From positions 248,001 to 312,000 of the forward strand of contig JALHOW010000006.1 of NCBI GenBank assembly GCA_022842785.1: 64,000 nucleotides of DNA, written 5' to 3'. This stretch comes from Hyphomicrobiaceae bacterium. Its GTDB lineage: Bacteria; Pseudomonadota; Alphaproteobacteria; Rhizobiales; Hyphomicrobiaceae. How positions within the stretch are numbered: position 1 is the stretch's first letter; each line of letters starts with the position of its first letter. This document shows positions 8,533-17,351 of the stretch, piece by piece. The notes beneath the pieces are model-generated. The model saw only the letters and a list, made by a program, of their open reading frames with translations, was not told the DNA's origin and did not search any database. The translations under genes and the position numbers were made by a program.

Positions 8533-10101
8533 TTATCCAGCCACCCGCGCGGTCTGAGCATGGGCGCGCTTCTCGCGCCGGCGCTGAACGGACGACGCGA
8601 TCCCCATGGCCTCCCGGTACTTGGCGACCGTGCGGCGCGCGATATCTATTCCCTCGCGCTGCAGAACGTCGACGATCTGGTCGTCGGAGAGCACGGCACT
8701 CGACGTTTCCGCGTCGATGAGCAGCTTGATGCGATGGCGCACCGAGACGGAGGAGTGCGCGGTCCCGTTATCGACGGAAGCGATGGCCGAGTTGAAGAAG
8801 TATTTCATTTCGAAGATGCCGCGGTTCGTCGCCATATACTTCGACGACGTGACGCGGCTCACCGTCGACTCGTGCATCTTGATGGCATCAGCGACCGTCT
8901 TGAGATTGAGCGGCCGCAGGTGTTGCACGCCGTGCACGAGGAAGGAATCCTGCTGGCGTACGATCTCCTCGGCGACCCGGAGGATCGTGCGGGCGCGCTG
9001 ATCGAGACTCTTCACCAGCCAGTTGGCGGTGTTCAAGCACTCGACCAGGAATTCCTTATCGCGCGACTGCGAGGCGACGTTGCGTGAGACGCGTGTGTAG
9101 TAGGCGCGATTGACGAGGACGCGCGGCAACGTCTCGCTGTTGAGCTCGACAAGCCAGCTGCCGTCGTTTGCCGGGCGCACGAGCACGTCGGGAATAACCG
9201 TCTGCGCTGGTGGTCCACCGAATGTATTGCCGGGCTTGGGATTGAGCGAGCGGATCTCGGCGATCATGTCGGTTATGTCCTCCATGTCGGTGCCGAGAAT
9301 GCGCTTGAGCTGGCGCAGATCATGCGCGGCCAGCAGATCGAGATGATCGAGGAATGCCGCGATCATGGGATCGTAGCGGTCGCGCTCCTTGAGCTGCAGC
9401 GCGAGGCACTCCTTCAGCGAAGTCGCCATCACGCCCGGAGGATCAAAGGTCTGAAGCTTTTCGAGGACGGACTTTACCTGAGCCAGCGGCGCTCCGAGGC
9501 GCTCGGCGAGTTCGCTGAGATCCGCGCGCATGTAGCCGGCATCGTCGACGAGATCGATGAGGTTGCCACCAATCATGCGCTCGACGGGATCGCTCACCGC
9601 CAGCTGAAGCTGACTCGCGAGATGGTCGCGGAGAGAAACCTCGCTCGTGAGGATGGATTCGAGATCGGCATCGTCGCCACCGAGCATTGCGGGCTGGCGC
9701 GCGCCCGACCAGGCACTGCCGGCGAGGAGCGCTGCAATGTCCTGCGGGCTCTCTTCGGCAAATGCGACGTCGCGGTCGGCGTCGAGATCGTTAGCGGAGG
9801 CCGTCGTGTCGGCGATCAGGTCGAGGCGCCCGGCGCCGGCATCATCGCCATCACCGAAATCGCCATCGTCACCAGCATCGCCGTCCGCGCCGCTGTCCTT
9901 TTCGTAGGCGACTTCGTCGGCGCTTGCCGATGGCTCGTATTCCTCGTCGCGCTCGAGCAGCGGGTTGCGCTCGAGCTCGGTTTCGACGAACTCGTTGAGC
10001 TCGAGGTTGGAGAGCTGCAAAAGCTTGATCGCCTGCTGCAGCTGCGGCGTCATGACGAGCTGCTGGCTCTGGCGGAGCTCTAGCTTCGTCGTAATCGCCA
10101 T
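8533..10101 (-). CDS. rpoN: RNA polymerase sigma-54 factor
   Basis: 522 residues from the ATG at 10101 (MAITTKLELRQSQQLVMTPQ); an in-frame ATG at 10137 lies 12 codons upstream but precedes the conserved N-terminus. Region I (residues 1-50, Gln/Leu-rich) contacts activators, an acidic region II follows (about 50-115), and the C-terminal half has the DNA-binding part with the RpoN box ARRTVAKYRE close to the end. It directs core RNA polymerase to GG-N10-GC promoters, such as the one at 58112 in front of glnB. It is the last gene of the lptCA-lptB-rpoN run; the usual next genes hpf and ptsN are absent and a tRNA-Lys follows instead. Confidence 0.97.
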   Translation of the reverse strand: MAITTKLELRQSQQLVMTPQLQQAIKLLQLSNLELNEFVETELERNPLLERDEEYEPSASADEVAYEKDSGADGDAGDDGDFGDGDDAGAGRLDLIADTTASANDLDADRDVAFAEESPQDIAALLAGSAWSGARQPAMLGGDDADLESILTSEVSLRDHLASQLQLAVSDPVERMIGGNLIDLVDDAGYMRADLSELAERLGAPLAQVKSVLEKLQTFDPPGVMATSLKECLALQLKERDRYDPMIAAFLDHLDLLAAHDLRQLKRILGTDMEDITDMIAEIRSLNPKPGNTFGGPPAQTVIPDVLVRPANDGSWLVELNSETLPRVLVNRAYYTRVSRNVASQSRDKEFLVECLNTANWLVKSLDQRARTILRVAEEIVRQQDSFLVHGVQHLRPLNLKTVADAIKMHESTVSRVTSSKYMATNRGIFEMKYFFNSAIASVDNGTAHSSVSVRHRIKLLIDAETSSAVLSDDQIVDVLQREGIDIARRTVAKYREAMGIASSVQRRREKRAHAQTARVAG

Positions 10102-10282
10102 ACGAACTGTCCCCGACGCTGCCTCGCGATGCCTCACACCGCGCAGGAAATCACTCGAACGCCTGCGGTCTTCGATGTCCGCTACGCGTGATCACCAGGG
10201 GCACTCTAGCTCAGAATCGTAAACAGCATTGCGCGATAAGCGGCCAATTTGCTGAACTTGGCGCCCCCATCTGGGGCAGCCG

Positions 10283-11119
10283 TTAACCGAACATGTCGCC
10301 CAGGTAGACCCGCCGCACGTCCTCGTTGGCGATGATTTCGGACGGGCTGCCCTGGGTCAAAACCTGACCATCTGCAATGACATAGGCCCGATCGACCAGG
10401 CTCAGGGTCTCGCGGACGTTGTGATCTGTGATCAGTACACCAAGGCCGCGTTGCGTCAGATGCCGCACCAATTGCTGAATCTCGCCGACGGCAATGGGGT
10501 CGATGCCGGCGAATGGTTCGTCCAGCAACATGAAAACGGGGCGCGAGGCCAGTGCGCGTGCGATCTCGCACCGCCGCCGCTCGCCGCCCGAAAGGGCGAT
10601 CGACGGACTTTTTCTGAGACGGGTGATCCGGAACTCCTCGAGCAGCTCGTCGAGCTGCTCGCGCCGCCGGCGCCGGTTGGGCTCGACGAGCTCGAGCACG
10701 GCCATGATGTTCTGCTCGACCGTCAGGCCTCGGAAGATCGAGGCCTCCTGCGGCAGATAGCCGATGCCGAGCCGCGCGCGCCGGTACATGGGCAGCCGGG
10801 TCACGTTCTGCCCGTTGATCGTGATGGTGCCGGCGTCCGCAGGCACCAGCCCGGTGATCATGTAGAAGACGGTCGTCTTGCCGGCGCCATTGGGGCCGAG
10901 GAGGCCCACGGCCTCGCCGCGGCGGACGGCCAGATCGACGCCGCGCACCACGAGGCGCCGCTTGTAGGATTTGCGTACGCCAGCCGCGGTCAGCCAGCCT
11001 TCGTGGCCGTCGGGGGAGAAGTGCGCCGCCTCCTCCTCCTCGTATTCCTCGTGATGGGCGCCATTACTCTTCGCGCGGCGACCGAGGCCGATCCGCTGCA
11101 GCCAGCCGTTTCGGGTCAT
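10283..11119 (-). CDS. lptB: LPS export ABC transporter ATP-binding protein LptB
   Basis: 278 residues from ATG 11119, 22 bases after the lptCA stop. Walker A GPNGAGKTT, signature LSGGERRR and Walker B FMLLDEPFAG followed by the H-loop ITDHNV are all present, as is the LptB-type YLPQEASIF segment. LptB powers the inner-membrane LptFG complex that pulls lipopolysaccharide out of the membrane toward LptC and LptA. About 40 N-terminal residues, with an acidic EEYEEEEAAH stretch, precede the ABC core, longer than in enterobacteria but common in alphaproteobacteria. The frame remains open upstream to 11278, overlapping lptCA, but that part does not look like protein. Confidence 0.96.
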   Translation of the reverse strand: MTRNGWLQRIGLGRRAKSNGAHHEEYEEEEAAHFSPDGHEGWLTAAGVRKSYKRRLVVRGVDLAVRRGEAVGLLGPNGAGKTTVFYMITGLVPADAGTITINGQNVTRLPMYRRARLGIGYLPQEASIFRGLTVEQNIMAVLELVEPNRRRRREQLDELLEEFRITRLRKSPSIALSGGERRRCEIARALASRPVFMLLDEPFAGIDPIAVGEIQQLVRHLTQRGLGVLITDHNVRETLSLVDRAYVIADGQVLTQGSPSEIIANEDVRRVYLGDMFG

Positions 11120-11141
11120 GGGCACGCCTGCCGGCTGAAGG

Positions 11142-13205
11142 TCATTGCGATGCTTCCGTCCCAGGCGCCCGCGTGGTCGAGGACTGCCAGGATGATTGGC
11201 TCGGACTGCGCGATCCTGGCGCTGCAGGGGAGGGGTTAGCCTCGGGCGCAACGGGCGCCGGCGCTGCCTTGCGCTCACGACTGGACGGCAGGCCCCCCTT
11301 GGCGTCCTTTGGGAAGAAGATGGCGCGTACCCGTGGCCTGGAGGTGCAGGTCTGGCCGGGGACGCATGGCAGGGAACTCTCAGTCGGTGGTCCGGACGCG
11401 ACCGCGTCAGCGCCGCCGGTCTCGAAGCGGGTCTTTCCCGAGGTCAGGTCCATGATGAGCTTCGAGCCTTCGACTACGTTCTTGCCCTGGTTGACGACGA
11501 CGCGCCCACCGACGGTCGCAAAATTTCCGACAGGATCGAAGTCCGCCCAGTCGCCCGTGACCTTCTGGCCGTCTTTGCCGGTGACGACGACCCCATTGCG
11601 GGCCTCGATCTTCTTGATGCTCGATGCGCCGGCGGCATCGCCACCCTTGGGTGCGCCAGCGAGCAGGGACGTCTGCCCTTGGAACAGCGCCATGAGGCTC
11701 GGCGTGCGGATCACGAACTCACCCTGCTTGGCGACAACGCTGCCCGTGAAGTGCGCATTGCGACGGGTCTCGTCGAAGTCGAGCGCTGCCGCGTCGATAT
11801 CCATCGGTGCGCTCGGGTCCGTGCGGAAGGCGCCGATCGCGCCCGTCTCGCTGGCCTCTGACGTCGAGGAGCGTCCACGGGATGTGTTGGATTCGGTGCG
11901 GTAGAGAATGACGTTGATGCGACCATTGCCACGCGCACTTTCCGCAGGACTGTCGAGACGGGCGCGGCCGTTGGCACGGTCGACCGCGAGGCGCTCGCCG
12001 CGCAGAATGTTCTTACCCTGGTACAGCACGACGGCACCATCGAGTGTAATGCGGTCGGCCTTGTGATCGATCTCGGCCATAGCGCTCGTGGCTCGGCGGT
12101 CGATGCCGGATGTCATGTCCACGGGGCCCGCGAGCGTTGTGCGCTGGGCTTCGGCATCGTAGTGGAGCGTTGTCGCGGTCGCGCGATCATTGTCGCGCGT
12201 CATCTCGACACCGCCGCGCGCCTTGAGGTCTGTCAGTCGTGAACCAGCCCCACCCCCGGCGGACTTGGCATCCGATCCGCCCGGCAGCGCGGCGCGGCCT
12301 GCATAAATCGCATCGAGCTCCGGAGCGAGCAGTGTCGCCGTGCCTTGGCGCGCCACGACATTGGTGCGGAAGAGGGCCGTGCGCTTCTCGTCGTCGACAG
12401 TGAGCTTGTCGGAAGTGATGTCAACGGGCTCGTTGGACGAGAAGCTCGGGCCGAGCGCGGTGCTCGTAGCTTTCTCTTTCTTCGGCGGGGCATCGGCCGA
12501 TGGAGGTGGCGGCGTCAATCGCACAGCGACATCGCCGGTGAATGTCGCGAGACGACGCTTCGTTGCCATCTCCATGGCCTTCGCGCGTATGTTTCCCGAT
12601 GTCGATGTCGCGATGATGGGCTCGTTCGAGACGATGCGGTTCTCTTTCGAGTAGACGGTCGCCGAAGTCAGCTTCGCGGTCATGCCGTCGGTCGACTTCA
12701 CGTCGATCTGCTCGTGCAGCTCGAGTACGCCCGTTTCCTGGTCGTACGTGCCGCGTGTCGCTGTGAGGTCGATCTGCGTACCGCTCAGCTGCACAATCTC
12801 ACCCTCGATGGTCGTGAGCTTGACGAGCTTTTGTGAGAGGAGATCCGTCTCAGCCGAGCGCGCGCGGATCGCATGACGCGAGCCATCCTTGCCGGCACCG
12901 GCATATTTCGGATTGGCCATCATGAGATGGTCATTCGAGATGCGTACCGTCTCGAGCGTGACGCCGCTCGCGCGCAGCGTGGTGAGGCGCCATGCGGTGA
13001 GGCCATAGATCCCGAGAATGCCGAGCGCGAACGCTGGAAGAGCGAGCCGCAACGTGCGGACCATGGTGCTGTGACGTCGCGCGACGGTGAACGCGCGCGT
13101 GCGATCGAGGCCAGACTCGTGGTCCGGCCCGCCGCGTACCAACCCGTTCGGCACAGGGCCGCCCGGCCGGTCACGCACCCGGCGTGGATCGATCGTCGTC
13201 GCCAT
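11142..13205 (-). CDS. Fused LptC-LptA lipopolysaccharide transport protein
   Basis: 687 residues from ATG 13205 (MATTIDPRR). After about 45 basic residues comes one transmembrane helix (LALPAFALGILGIYGLTAW), then an LptC-type periplasmic domain, then two OstA/LptA-type beta-jellyroll stretches: SSNEPVDITSDKLTVDDEKR to about VVLYQGKN, and a second from DIDAAALDFDE to VVVNQGKNVVEG. The C-terminal ~90 residues are Pro/Ser/Ala-rich and probably disordered. LptC and LptA are normally separate proteins bridging the periplasm for LPS; here both lie in one chain, tethered to the inner membrane. It is followed directly by lptB and rpoN, the normal neighbours. Confidence 0.88.
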   Translation of the reverse strand: MATTIDPRRVRDRPGGPVPNGLVRGGPDHESGLDRTRAFTVARRHSTMVRTLRLALPAFALGILGIYGLTAWRLTTLRASGVTLETVRISNDHLMMANPKYAGAGKDGSRHAIRARSAETDLLSQKLVKLTTIEGEIVQLSGTQIDLTATRGTYDQETGVLELHEQIDVKSTDGMTAKLTSATVYSKENRIVSNEPIIATSTSGNIRAKAMEMATKRRLATFTGDVAVRLTPPPPSADAPPKKEKATSTALGPSFSSNEPVDITSDKLTVDDEKRTALFRTNVVARQGTATLLAPELDAIYAGRAALPGGSDAKSAGGGAGSRLTDLKARGGVEMTRDNDRATATTLHYDAEAQRTTLAGPVDMTSGIDRRATSAMAEIDHKADRITLDGAVVLYQGKNILRGERLAVDRANGRARLDSPAESARGNGRINVILYRTESNTSRGRSSTSEASETGAIGAFRTDPSAPMDIDAAALDFDETRRNAHFTGSVVAKQGEFVIRTPSLMALFQGQTSLLAGAPKGGDAAGASSIKKIEARNGVVVTGKDGQKVTGDWADFDPVGNFATVGGRVVVNQGKNVVEGSKLIMDLTSGKTRFETGGADAVASGPPTESSLPCVPGQTCTSRPRVRAIFFPKDAKGGLPSSRERKAAPAPVAPEANPSPAAPGSRSPSQSSWQSSTTRAPGTEASQ

Positions 13206-13335
13206 GCTTACCCGCTGATGCGCCGGCTCCAGCCTGTCGAAGCAGCGCGTCCAATCCATTCACTGGCTGTGAATCTGGGAGATATTGGGACCGCTCGCAA
13301 GTTGTTACAACGAAAGCGGAATAACCCACAGCCTT

Positions 13336-13956
13336 TCAATGGCTGAAAATATCGGTGTCCTCGAAACCTGCGAGATCGAGCTTCGCCCTGTGGGGGAGAA
13401 ACGAGAAGCAGGCCTCGGCGAGGGCCGTGCGGCCCTGCCGGGCCAGCATGGCGTCGAGCGCCTTCTTGAGATCATGGAGGTGGAGGACGTCCGCGGCAGC
13501 GTAGGCCAGTTGCTGCGGGCTCAGCGTGGTTGCGGCCCAATCGGAGCTCTGCTGCTGTTTCGAAAGCTCTATGCCGAGCAGTTCGTTGCAAAGATCCTTG
13601 AGGCCGTGGCGGTCGGTGTAGGTGCGCACGAGCTTCGATGCGATCTTTGTGCAGTAGATCGGGCCCGTAACGACGCCGAGGTACTGCTCCAGCATAGCAA
13701 CATCGAAACGGGCATAGTGGAAGATCTTCGTGGTCCGCGCATCTGTCAGCAGCGCCTTGAGGCGCGGAGCGGACCAATCCTTGCCGTCGAACTGGACGAG
13801 ATGCGCCGTGCCGTCACCGGCAGAAAGTTGCACGAGGCAGAGGCGATCGCGCAGCGGCTTCAAACCGAGCGTCTCGGTGTCGACGGCCACGGCGCCCGAG
13901 AACGTGAGCCCCGCGGGGAGATCGCCGCGATGAAGGTGGATCTGGTCTGCAGGCAT
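13336..13956 (-). CDS. Ribonuclease D-type 3'-5' exonuclease
   Basis: 206 residues. The N-terminal motif AVDTETLGL supplies the Asp/Glu pair of DEDD exonucleases, FHYARFDVAML the second Asp, and LAYAAADVLHL the DEDDy Tyr/Asp motif. It has only the exonuclease domain and lacks the HRDC domains of the ~370-residue E. coli RNase D, as in the short alphaproteobacterial form. It would trim RNA 3' ends such as tRNA precursors in the cytoplasm. It lies 130 bases upstream of lptCA on the same strand and could be transcribed with it. Confidence 0.9.
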   Translation of the reverse strand: MPADQIHLHRGDLPAGLTFSGAVAVDTETLGLKPLRDRLCLVQLSAGDGTAHLVQFDGKDWSAPRLKALLTDARTTKIFHYARFDVAMLEQYLGVVTGPIYCTKIASKLVRTYTDRHGLKDLCNELLGIELSKQQQSSDWAATTLSPQQLAYAAADVLHLHDLKKALDAMLARQGRTALAEACFSFLPHRAKLDLAGFEDTDIFSH

Positions 13957-14152
13957 AGCCGTTCAGTTCCGTGAGTTGGATTGCGCAAGATTTTGTACAG
14001 GCTGTAGAAAGTATCTAAGCAATACGTGCATAACACTTCAGCGTTAATTCGCCAGCCTCACGTGGTTTTGCACCAGTTGACGTTGGCGCGGTTGGACAGC
14101 GATCGCGTTCCGTGGCAAACTTTCAACTGTCAACTCGTACACGGAGGGCCTG

Positions 14153-14329
14153 ATGGCGCTACACGCACATCTCGCAGAGCTTTCTGAGAAGCACAAGCTT
14201 CTAGACCGCCGGATCGAGGAAGAGATGAGCAGGCCGGGATCCAGCGATGTGGAGATCACCCGCCTTAAACTCGAGAAGCTAAAACTCAAAGACGAAATAA
14301 AGCGACTGAGCACGAAGACGAGCCACTAG
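14153..14329 (+). CDS. YdcH family (DUF465) small protein
   Basis: 58 residues, ATG 14153 after GGAGGG about seven bases upstream. The sequence is almost entirely charged helix (LAELSEKHKLLDRRIEEEM ... LKLEKLKLKDEIKRL), the two-helix coiled-coil hairpin of the DUF465/YdcH family, which has the conserved H-x-x-L-D-x-x-I pattern. The function of the family is not established. It is a lone gene facing rnd on the opposite strand, followed by an inverted repeat at 14479 that may end its transcript. Confidence 0.85.
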   Translation: MALHAHLAELSEKHKLLDRRIEEEMSRPGSSDVEITRLKLEKLKLKDEIKRLSTKTSH

Positions 14330-14478
14330 GCCGCTCGCATTCGCGGGGCGCCTGTGGACTTCATGGCCGCAGGCCGGCCGGTGATCGTGCGTTGCATTGC
14401 CCGGATGTGTGCCTGTCGGCGCGTGTTCGGCAAGGGTCTTGATCGGCCGACGCTGCTTCCCGCAAACCCCGATCTGAC

Positions 14479-14514
14479 AGCCTTTCCGGGCCCTCGTGCG
14501 TCGGGAAGGCTTTC
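14479..14514 (+). terminator. Possible terminator between ydcH-like gene and HAD gene
   Basis: AGCCTTTCC at 14479 pairs with GGGAAGGCT at 14503-14511 (one G-U) and is followed by TTTCT. The loop is 15 bases. It lies where two convergent genes end and could act in either direction. Confidence 0.4.
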
Positions 14515-15239
14515 TAGTTGCCGCTGAAGTCGACGGCGTGGGCAGCAGCAAGAGCTGCCATGCTCTCGAACCGGAAATCGGTTTTCGGCATGTTGCCGGG
14601 TGGGCGCGTGGCGCCAAATCCCTCGTCGCCATGCCGGCGATGGATCCAGCACGATGCGAGGCCGATGCTCTTGGCCGGCACGTGATCGTGGAAGAGGCTT
14701 TCCGCGACGTGGAGGATTGTCGAGGTTTCGATGTCCCGCGCGCCGAGGTCGGTGAGCATGTACTCGAAATTCCGCGCGGCCGGCTTGTACGATCCGATGT
14801 CGGCAGCCGTGTAGATGGCGTCGAATGCAACGCCGAGCCGTGCGTTGGAGTGGGCGAAGCTCTCGTTGTCGACATTCGAGAGGATCACCAGCTTGAAATG
14901 CTGCTTCAGGTAGTGAAGGGCATCGGCCGTATCCGGAAATGCGGGCCAGTCCGCGATGGAGCGGCCGTACGTCAGGCACTCCGGCCAGCTCACCGAGAGA
15001 CCCCAGTGCTCAGCGAGCCGCTTGTAGACGACCGCGAGTAGCTCCGAGTAGGGCTTTGCCGGTGTTGCAAGCTGCTGCATGGCCTCGATACGGCTGTGCG
15101 CCTCGAGGATCTGGTTCCGCGTCAGGGCGGGCTTCAGGCGCTCGGTCAGTGGTGTGAGCGCGGCGACCATGCCGCTCTCCCAGTCGATGAGCGTGCCATA
15201 GCAGTCGAAAGTCAGAACCTTGAAGTTCGAGAGTTTCAC
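14514..15239 (-). CDS. Haloacid dehalogenase type II / HAD hydrolase
   Basis: 241 residues if the GTG at 15239 is used; GGGAG lies six bases before it, whereas the in-frame ATG at 15266 has no such site. HAD motifs are present in order: motif I FDCYGTLIDWE with the nucleophile Asp, motif II LSNVDN, the Lys of SYKPA, and HVAESLFHDH near motif III. The pattern is that of L-2-haloacid dehalogenases and related phosphatases: a Rossmann core with a small helical cap. The true substrate is unknown, because many genes annotated as dehalogenases act on phosphates. Cytoplasmic; it converges with the YdcH-family gene. Confidence 0.85.
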   Translation of the reverse strand: MKLSNFKVLTFDCYGTLIDWESGMVAALTPLTERLKPALTRNQILEAHSRIEAMQQLATPAKPYSELLAVVYKRLAEHWGLSVSWPECLTYGRSIADWPAFPDTADALHYLKQHFKLVILSNVDNESFAHSNARLGVAFDAIYTAADIGSYKPAARNFEYMLTDLGARDIETSTILHVAESLFHDHVPAKSIGLASCWIHRRHGDEGFGATRPPGNMPKTDFRFESMAALAAAHAVDFSGN

Positions 15240-15366
15240 GGTGCTCTCCCACGGCAGTACCAGCATCTGGTCTGTCGGTGAGCCTGCGGTGCGGAATTGT
15301 CAAGCGCGACACAGCACGGCTGGCCGGCGGGCGCTCCGCAGCGGCCTCCGCGTTGGGAGCAGGCAC

Positions 15367-15921
15367 TCAATCCCTGCCTGAAGCGGTACCCTGGCGCGGG
15401 CGCTTATCATCCTCGCCGCGCAGGCCGCGCCAGAAAGCGCGTCGCCGCGTGCGGTCGTCTTCCTCCCAGCGAGCAAACGCCGCGCGCTCGTTTGGCGTGA
15501 GCTGCTGGGCAATGGCCGGTATCATGTCCAACGCACGCAGACGCATGGCCTGCTCGGCATCGAACAGGCGCTTCTGAGCAGTCGCATACCGTTCGGCATC
15601 AAAGGGCTCGGCGAGGAGGATTTTTCGCGCTTCGTCGCGCGCGGCGTGCACGGGCGCGCGCAGCTGGCGCATCACCTCGCGATCGCCCGCGACCGCTTTC
15701 TGGACTTCACGCCACCGTTCCGTCGGCAGGGTCACTGCAAAGCCGAACAGTTGAGCGTTCGACGACGAGACGAGGCCTGGTGGCCGGTGCGGTGCGCTGT
15801 GCCAGCGTGAGGCTATAGCACCGAGAACGAGCCCGTTGATGAGCAGAGAGATGACGAGCACGGCCAGCAGCGATTTCGGCACGCGCCGCACGACCCGCGT
15901 TTCTCTCGGCCTCAGGATCAT
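15367..15921 (-). CDS. Periplasmic heavy-metal-sensor-like protein (CnrX/ZraP type)
   Basis: 184 residues with one N-terminal transmembrane segment (LLAVLVISLLINGLVLGAIA, about residues 18-38) and a helical periplasmic domain with the LTPNERAAF motif typical of the LTxxQ-like heavy-metal resistance family that includes CnrX and ZraP. It overlaps the upstream anti-sigma-like gene by four bases (ATGA at 15918), so the two are translationally coupled. With the sigma factor and anti-sigma protein it would form a membrane signalling unit; the metal, if any, cannot be read from the sequence. Confidence 0.75.
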   Translation of the reverse strand: MILRPRETRVVRRVPKSLLAVLVISLLINGLVLGAIASRWHSAPHRPPGLVSSSNAQLFGFAVTLPTERWREVQKAVAGDREVMRQLRAPVHAARDEARKILLAEPFDAERYATAQKRLFDAEQAMRLRALDMIPAIAQQLTPNERAAFARWEEDDRTRRRAFWRGLRGEDDKRPRQGTASGRD

Positions 15922-16556
15922 AGGAAGTCCTCCTCGATCATCTCGAGAAGACCCTCGCCATTCAGGAAGGCGATCGCCTGGGAGGTGTTGTCGAGGCCGG
16001 TCGTGGCTTCGGCGACGATCTGGGCGACGCTCGACGGTACGAGATCCGCCACACCGACGAAGAGACCGACGACGAGCGAAGCGGCAAGCAGCGCCGCGGT
16101 CCGCCAGCCGCCCGACACACGCTCACGCCGCGGCATCGATCCGGTGAGCGCTGCCGCCTGCTCCGCCGCGCGCGCATTCTCGCCGGTACGCGGCCATGCG
16201 ATGACCACGCCTGAGGAGTTCTCCGGCGGTCCATGACCCGGGCCATGACCCTGGCCATGGCTCTGATCGGGGCCAAGCTCGGCGCGTGTCGCCTGACCGG
16301 GCGCCGTATTGGCGACCGCAGCGGCGATGCGATCTGCAAGCGCCCGCGTGTCGCCGACCGGTGGGCCGGCAGCCTTCGTGAGGACAGCGTCGAGGGCCTT
16401 GGCCTCGCGAAGCAGCCGTGCCGCATCGGCATCGGCCGAGACGAGGCTCATGAGCCGCTCGCGCCTCTCCGCCGGCCAACGGGCCGGATTGCCGCCGAAC
16501 GTGTCGAGCACGTTCTCGAATGCCGTAAGCTCGGCCAGCCTCTTCTCGCTCGTCAT
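15918..16556 (-). CDS. Membrane anti-sigma-factor-like protein
   Basis: 212 residues. The N-terminal ~90 residues are helical and cytoplasmic-looking (ELTAFENVLDTFGGNPARWP), a His/Gly/Pro-rich stretch follows (SHGQGHGPGHGPP, about residues 99-111), and one transmembrane helix lies near residues 152-170 (TAALLAASLVVGLFVGVADL). This architecture and its place directly after an ECF sigma factor suggest a regulator that holds the sigma factor at the membrane. No canonical zinc-binding anti-sigma H-x3-C-x2-C motif is visible, so the assignment rests on context. The His-rich linker may bind metal. Confidence 0.65.
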   Translation of the reverse strand: MTSEKRLAELTAFENVLDTFGGNPARWPAERRERLMSLVSADADAARLLREAKALDAVLTKAAGPPVGDTRALADRIAAAVANTAPGQATRAELGPDQSHGQGHGPGHGPPENSSGVVIAWPRTGENARAAEQAAALTGSMPRRERVSGGWRTAALLAASLVVGLFVGVADLVPSSVAQIVAEATTGLDNTSQAIAFLNGEGLLEMIEEDFL

Positions 16557-16601
16557 GATCTTTCGAGGCGCATATCGCGCCCCGCCTCTCGTGCCTTCAA
16601 A

Positions 16602-17276
16602 TTACTCTTCGTCCGGCAGCAACTGCCGCCACTCGTCCTTCAATGCTGCCTTCAGCGAGCGCCGGGCGCGCGCGAGGAGCGATTCGACGGCCTCATCCGA
16701 TATTCCGAGCATGTCGCCCACTTCGATCTGGCTCAAGCCCTCGTAGTGAAACAGCGTAAGCGCGACGCGCTGGCGCTCGGGAAGCGCGGCCAGTGCCTCG
16801 CCGACGCGCTTGGACAGATCCGCTTCCTCGAGCCCGCGGCTCTGCTCGGGTGGCTCGAGCGTCTCGGGGACGTCCGCGACCACGCTCGTCAGCCGATGGC
16901 GGCGCAGATGATCGAGGCAGAGATTCGTGACGACGCGCCGTAGCCAGGGCCGCAGACCTCCAGGACCGAGCTCCAGCGTGCCGGCGTGGTGCCAGACGCG
17001 CACCAGCGCCTCCTGCACGATATCCTCGGCATCGCCATCCACCCTCAGCATGCGCCGGGCCACGGCGAGCAGGCTCGCGGTGTGGCGGTCGATCAGCACG
17101 CGGAAAGCTGCGCTGTCGCCCGCGCGAATACGCGCGAGAACGGCGGCCTCTTCGGCAGCCGTCCCCGCATCCGGTCCCGGCCGGTTGCCCGGTCCTGGAC
17201 CGCTATCGTGCACGCGCGTCACGCGACGGCTCCCTACGGTCGTCCCAACCTCAGGAGTGTAACTCAGCGCGCGCAT
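16602..17276 (-). CDS. ECF-type RNA polymerase sigma factor
   Basis: 224 residues from ATG 17276, preceded by AGGCGAGG. Region 2 is clear (DSAAFRVLIDRHTASLLAVA, then GDAEDIVQEALVRVW, the -10 binding part) and region 4 follows (LPERQRVALTLFHYEGLSQI, then EVGDMLGISDEAVESLLARA). About 50 N-terminal residues, rich in Gly and Pro, precede region 2. It heads the anti-sigma and heavy-metal-sensor-like genes, a usual ECF operon plan, and lies 75 bases after the EF-hand gene, with a strong hairpin in between. Confidence 0.92.
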   Translation of the reverse strand: MRALSYTPEVGTTVGSRRVTRVHDSGPGPGNRPGPDAGTAAEEAAVLARIRAGDSAAFRVLIDRHTASLLAVARRMLRVDGDAEDIVQEALVRVWHHAGTLELGPGGLRPWLRRVVTNLCLDHLRRHRLTSVVADVPETLEPPEQSRGLEEADLSKRVGEALAALPERQRVALTLFHYEGLSQIEVGDMLGISDEAVESLLARARRSLKAALKDEWRQLLPDEE

Positions 17277-17301
17277 GTATGCCTCGCCTTTTCGTTGCCC
17301 G

Positions 17302-17337
17302 CTTCCGGCGCTGGGAGCCAAGCTGCCCAGCCGGAAG
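17302..17337 (-). other. Strong hairpin between EF-hand gene and sigma factor gene
   Basis: CTTCCGG (17302-17308) and CCGGAAG (17331-17337) pair perfectly and, after a two-base bulge, CTGGG (17311-17315) pairs with CCCAG (17326-17330). There is no T-run after it on the coding strand. It would fold in the mRNA between the EF-hand stop and the sigma factor start, as a partial terminator, processing site or leader structure. Confidence 0.45.
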
Positions 17338-17351
17338 TGGGTGCGCAGTGG

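Noticed and set aside
10265-10282. GCCCC/GGGGC hairpin after lptB as a terminator
   Set aside because: Only five pairs, no T-run, and rpoN continues on the same strand, so it is unlikely to stop transcription.
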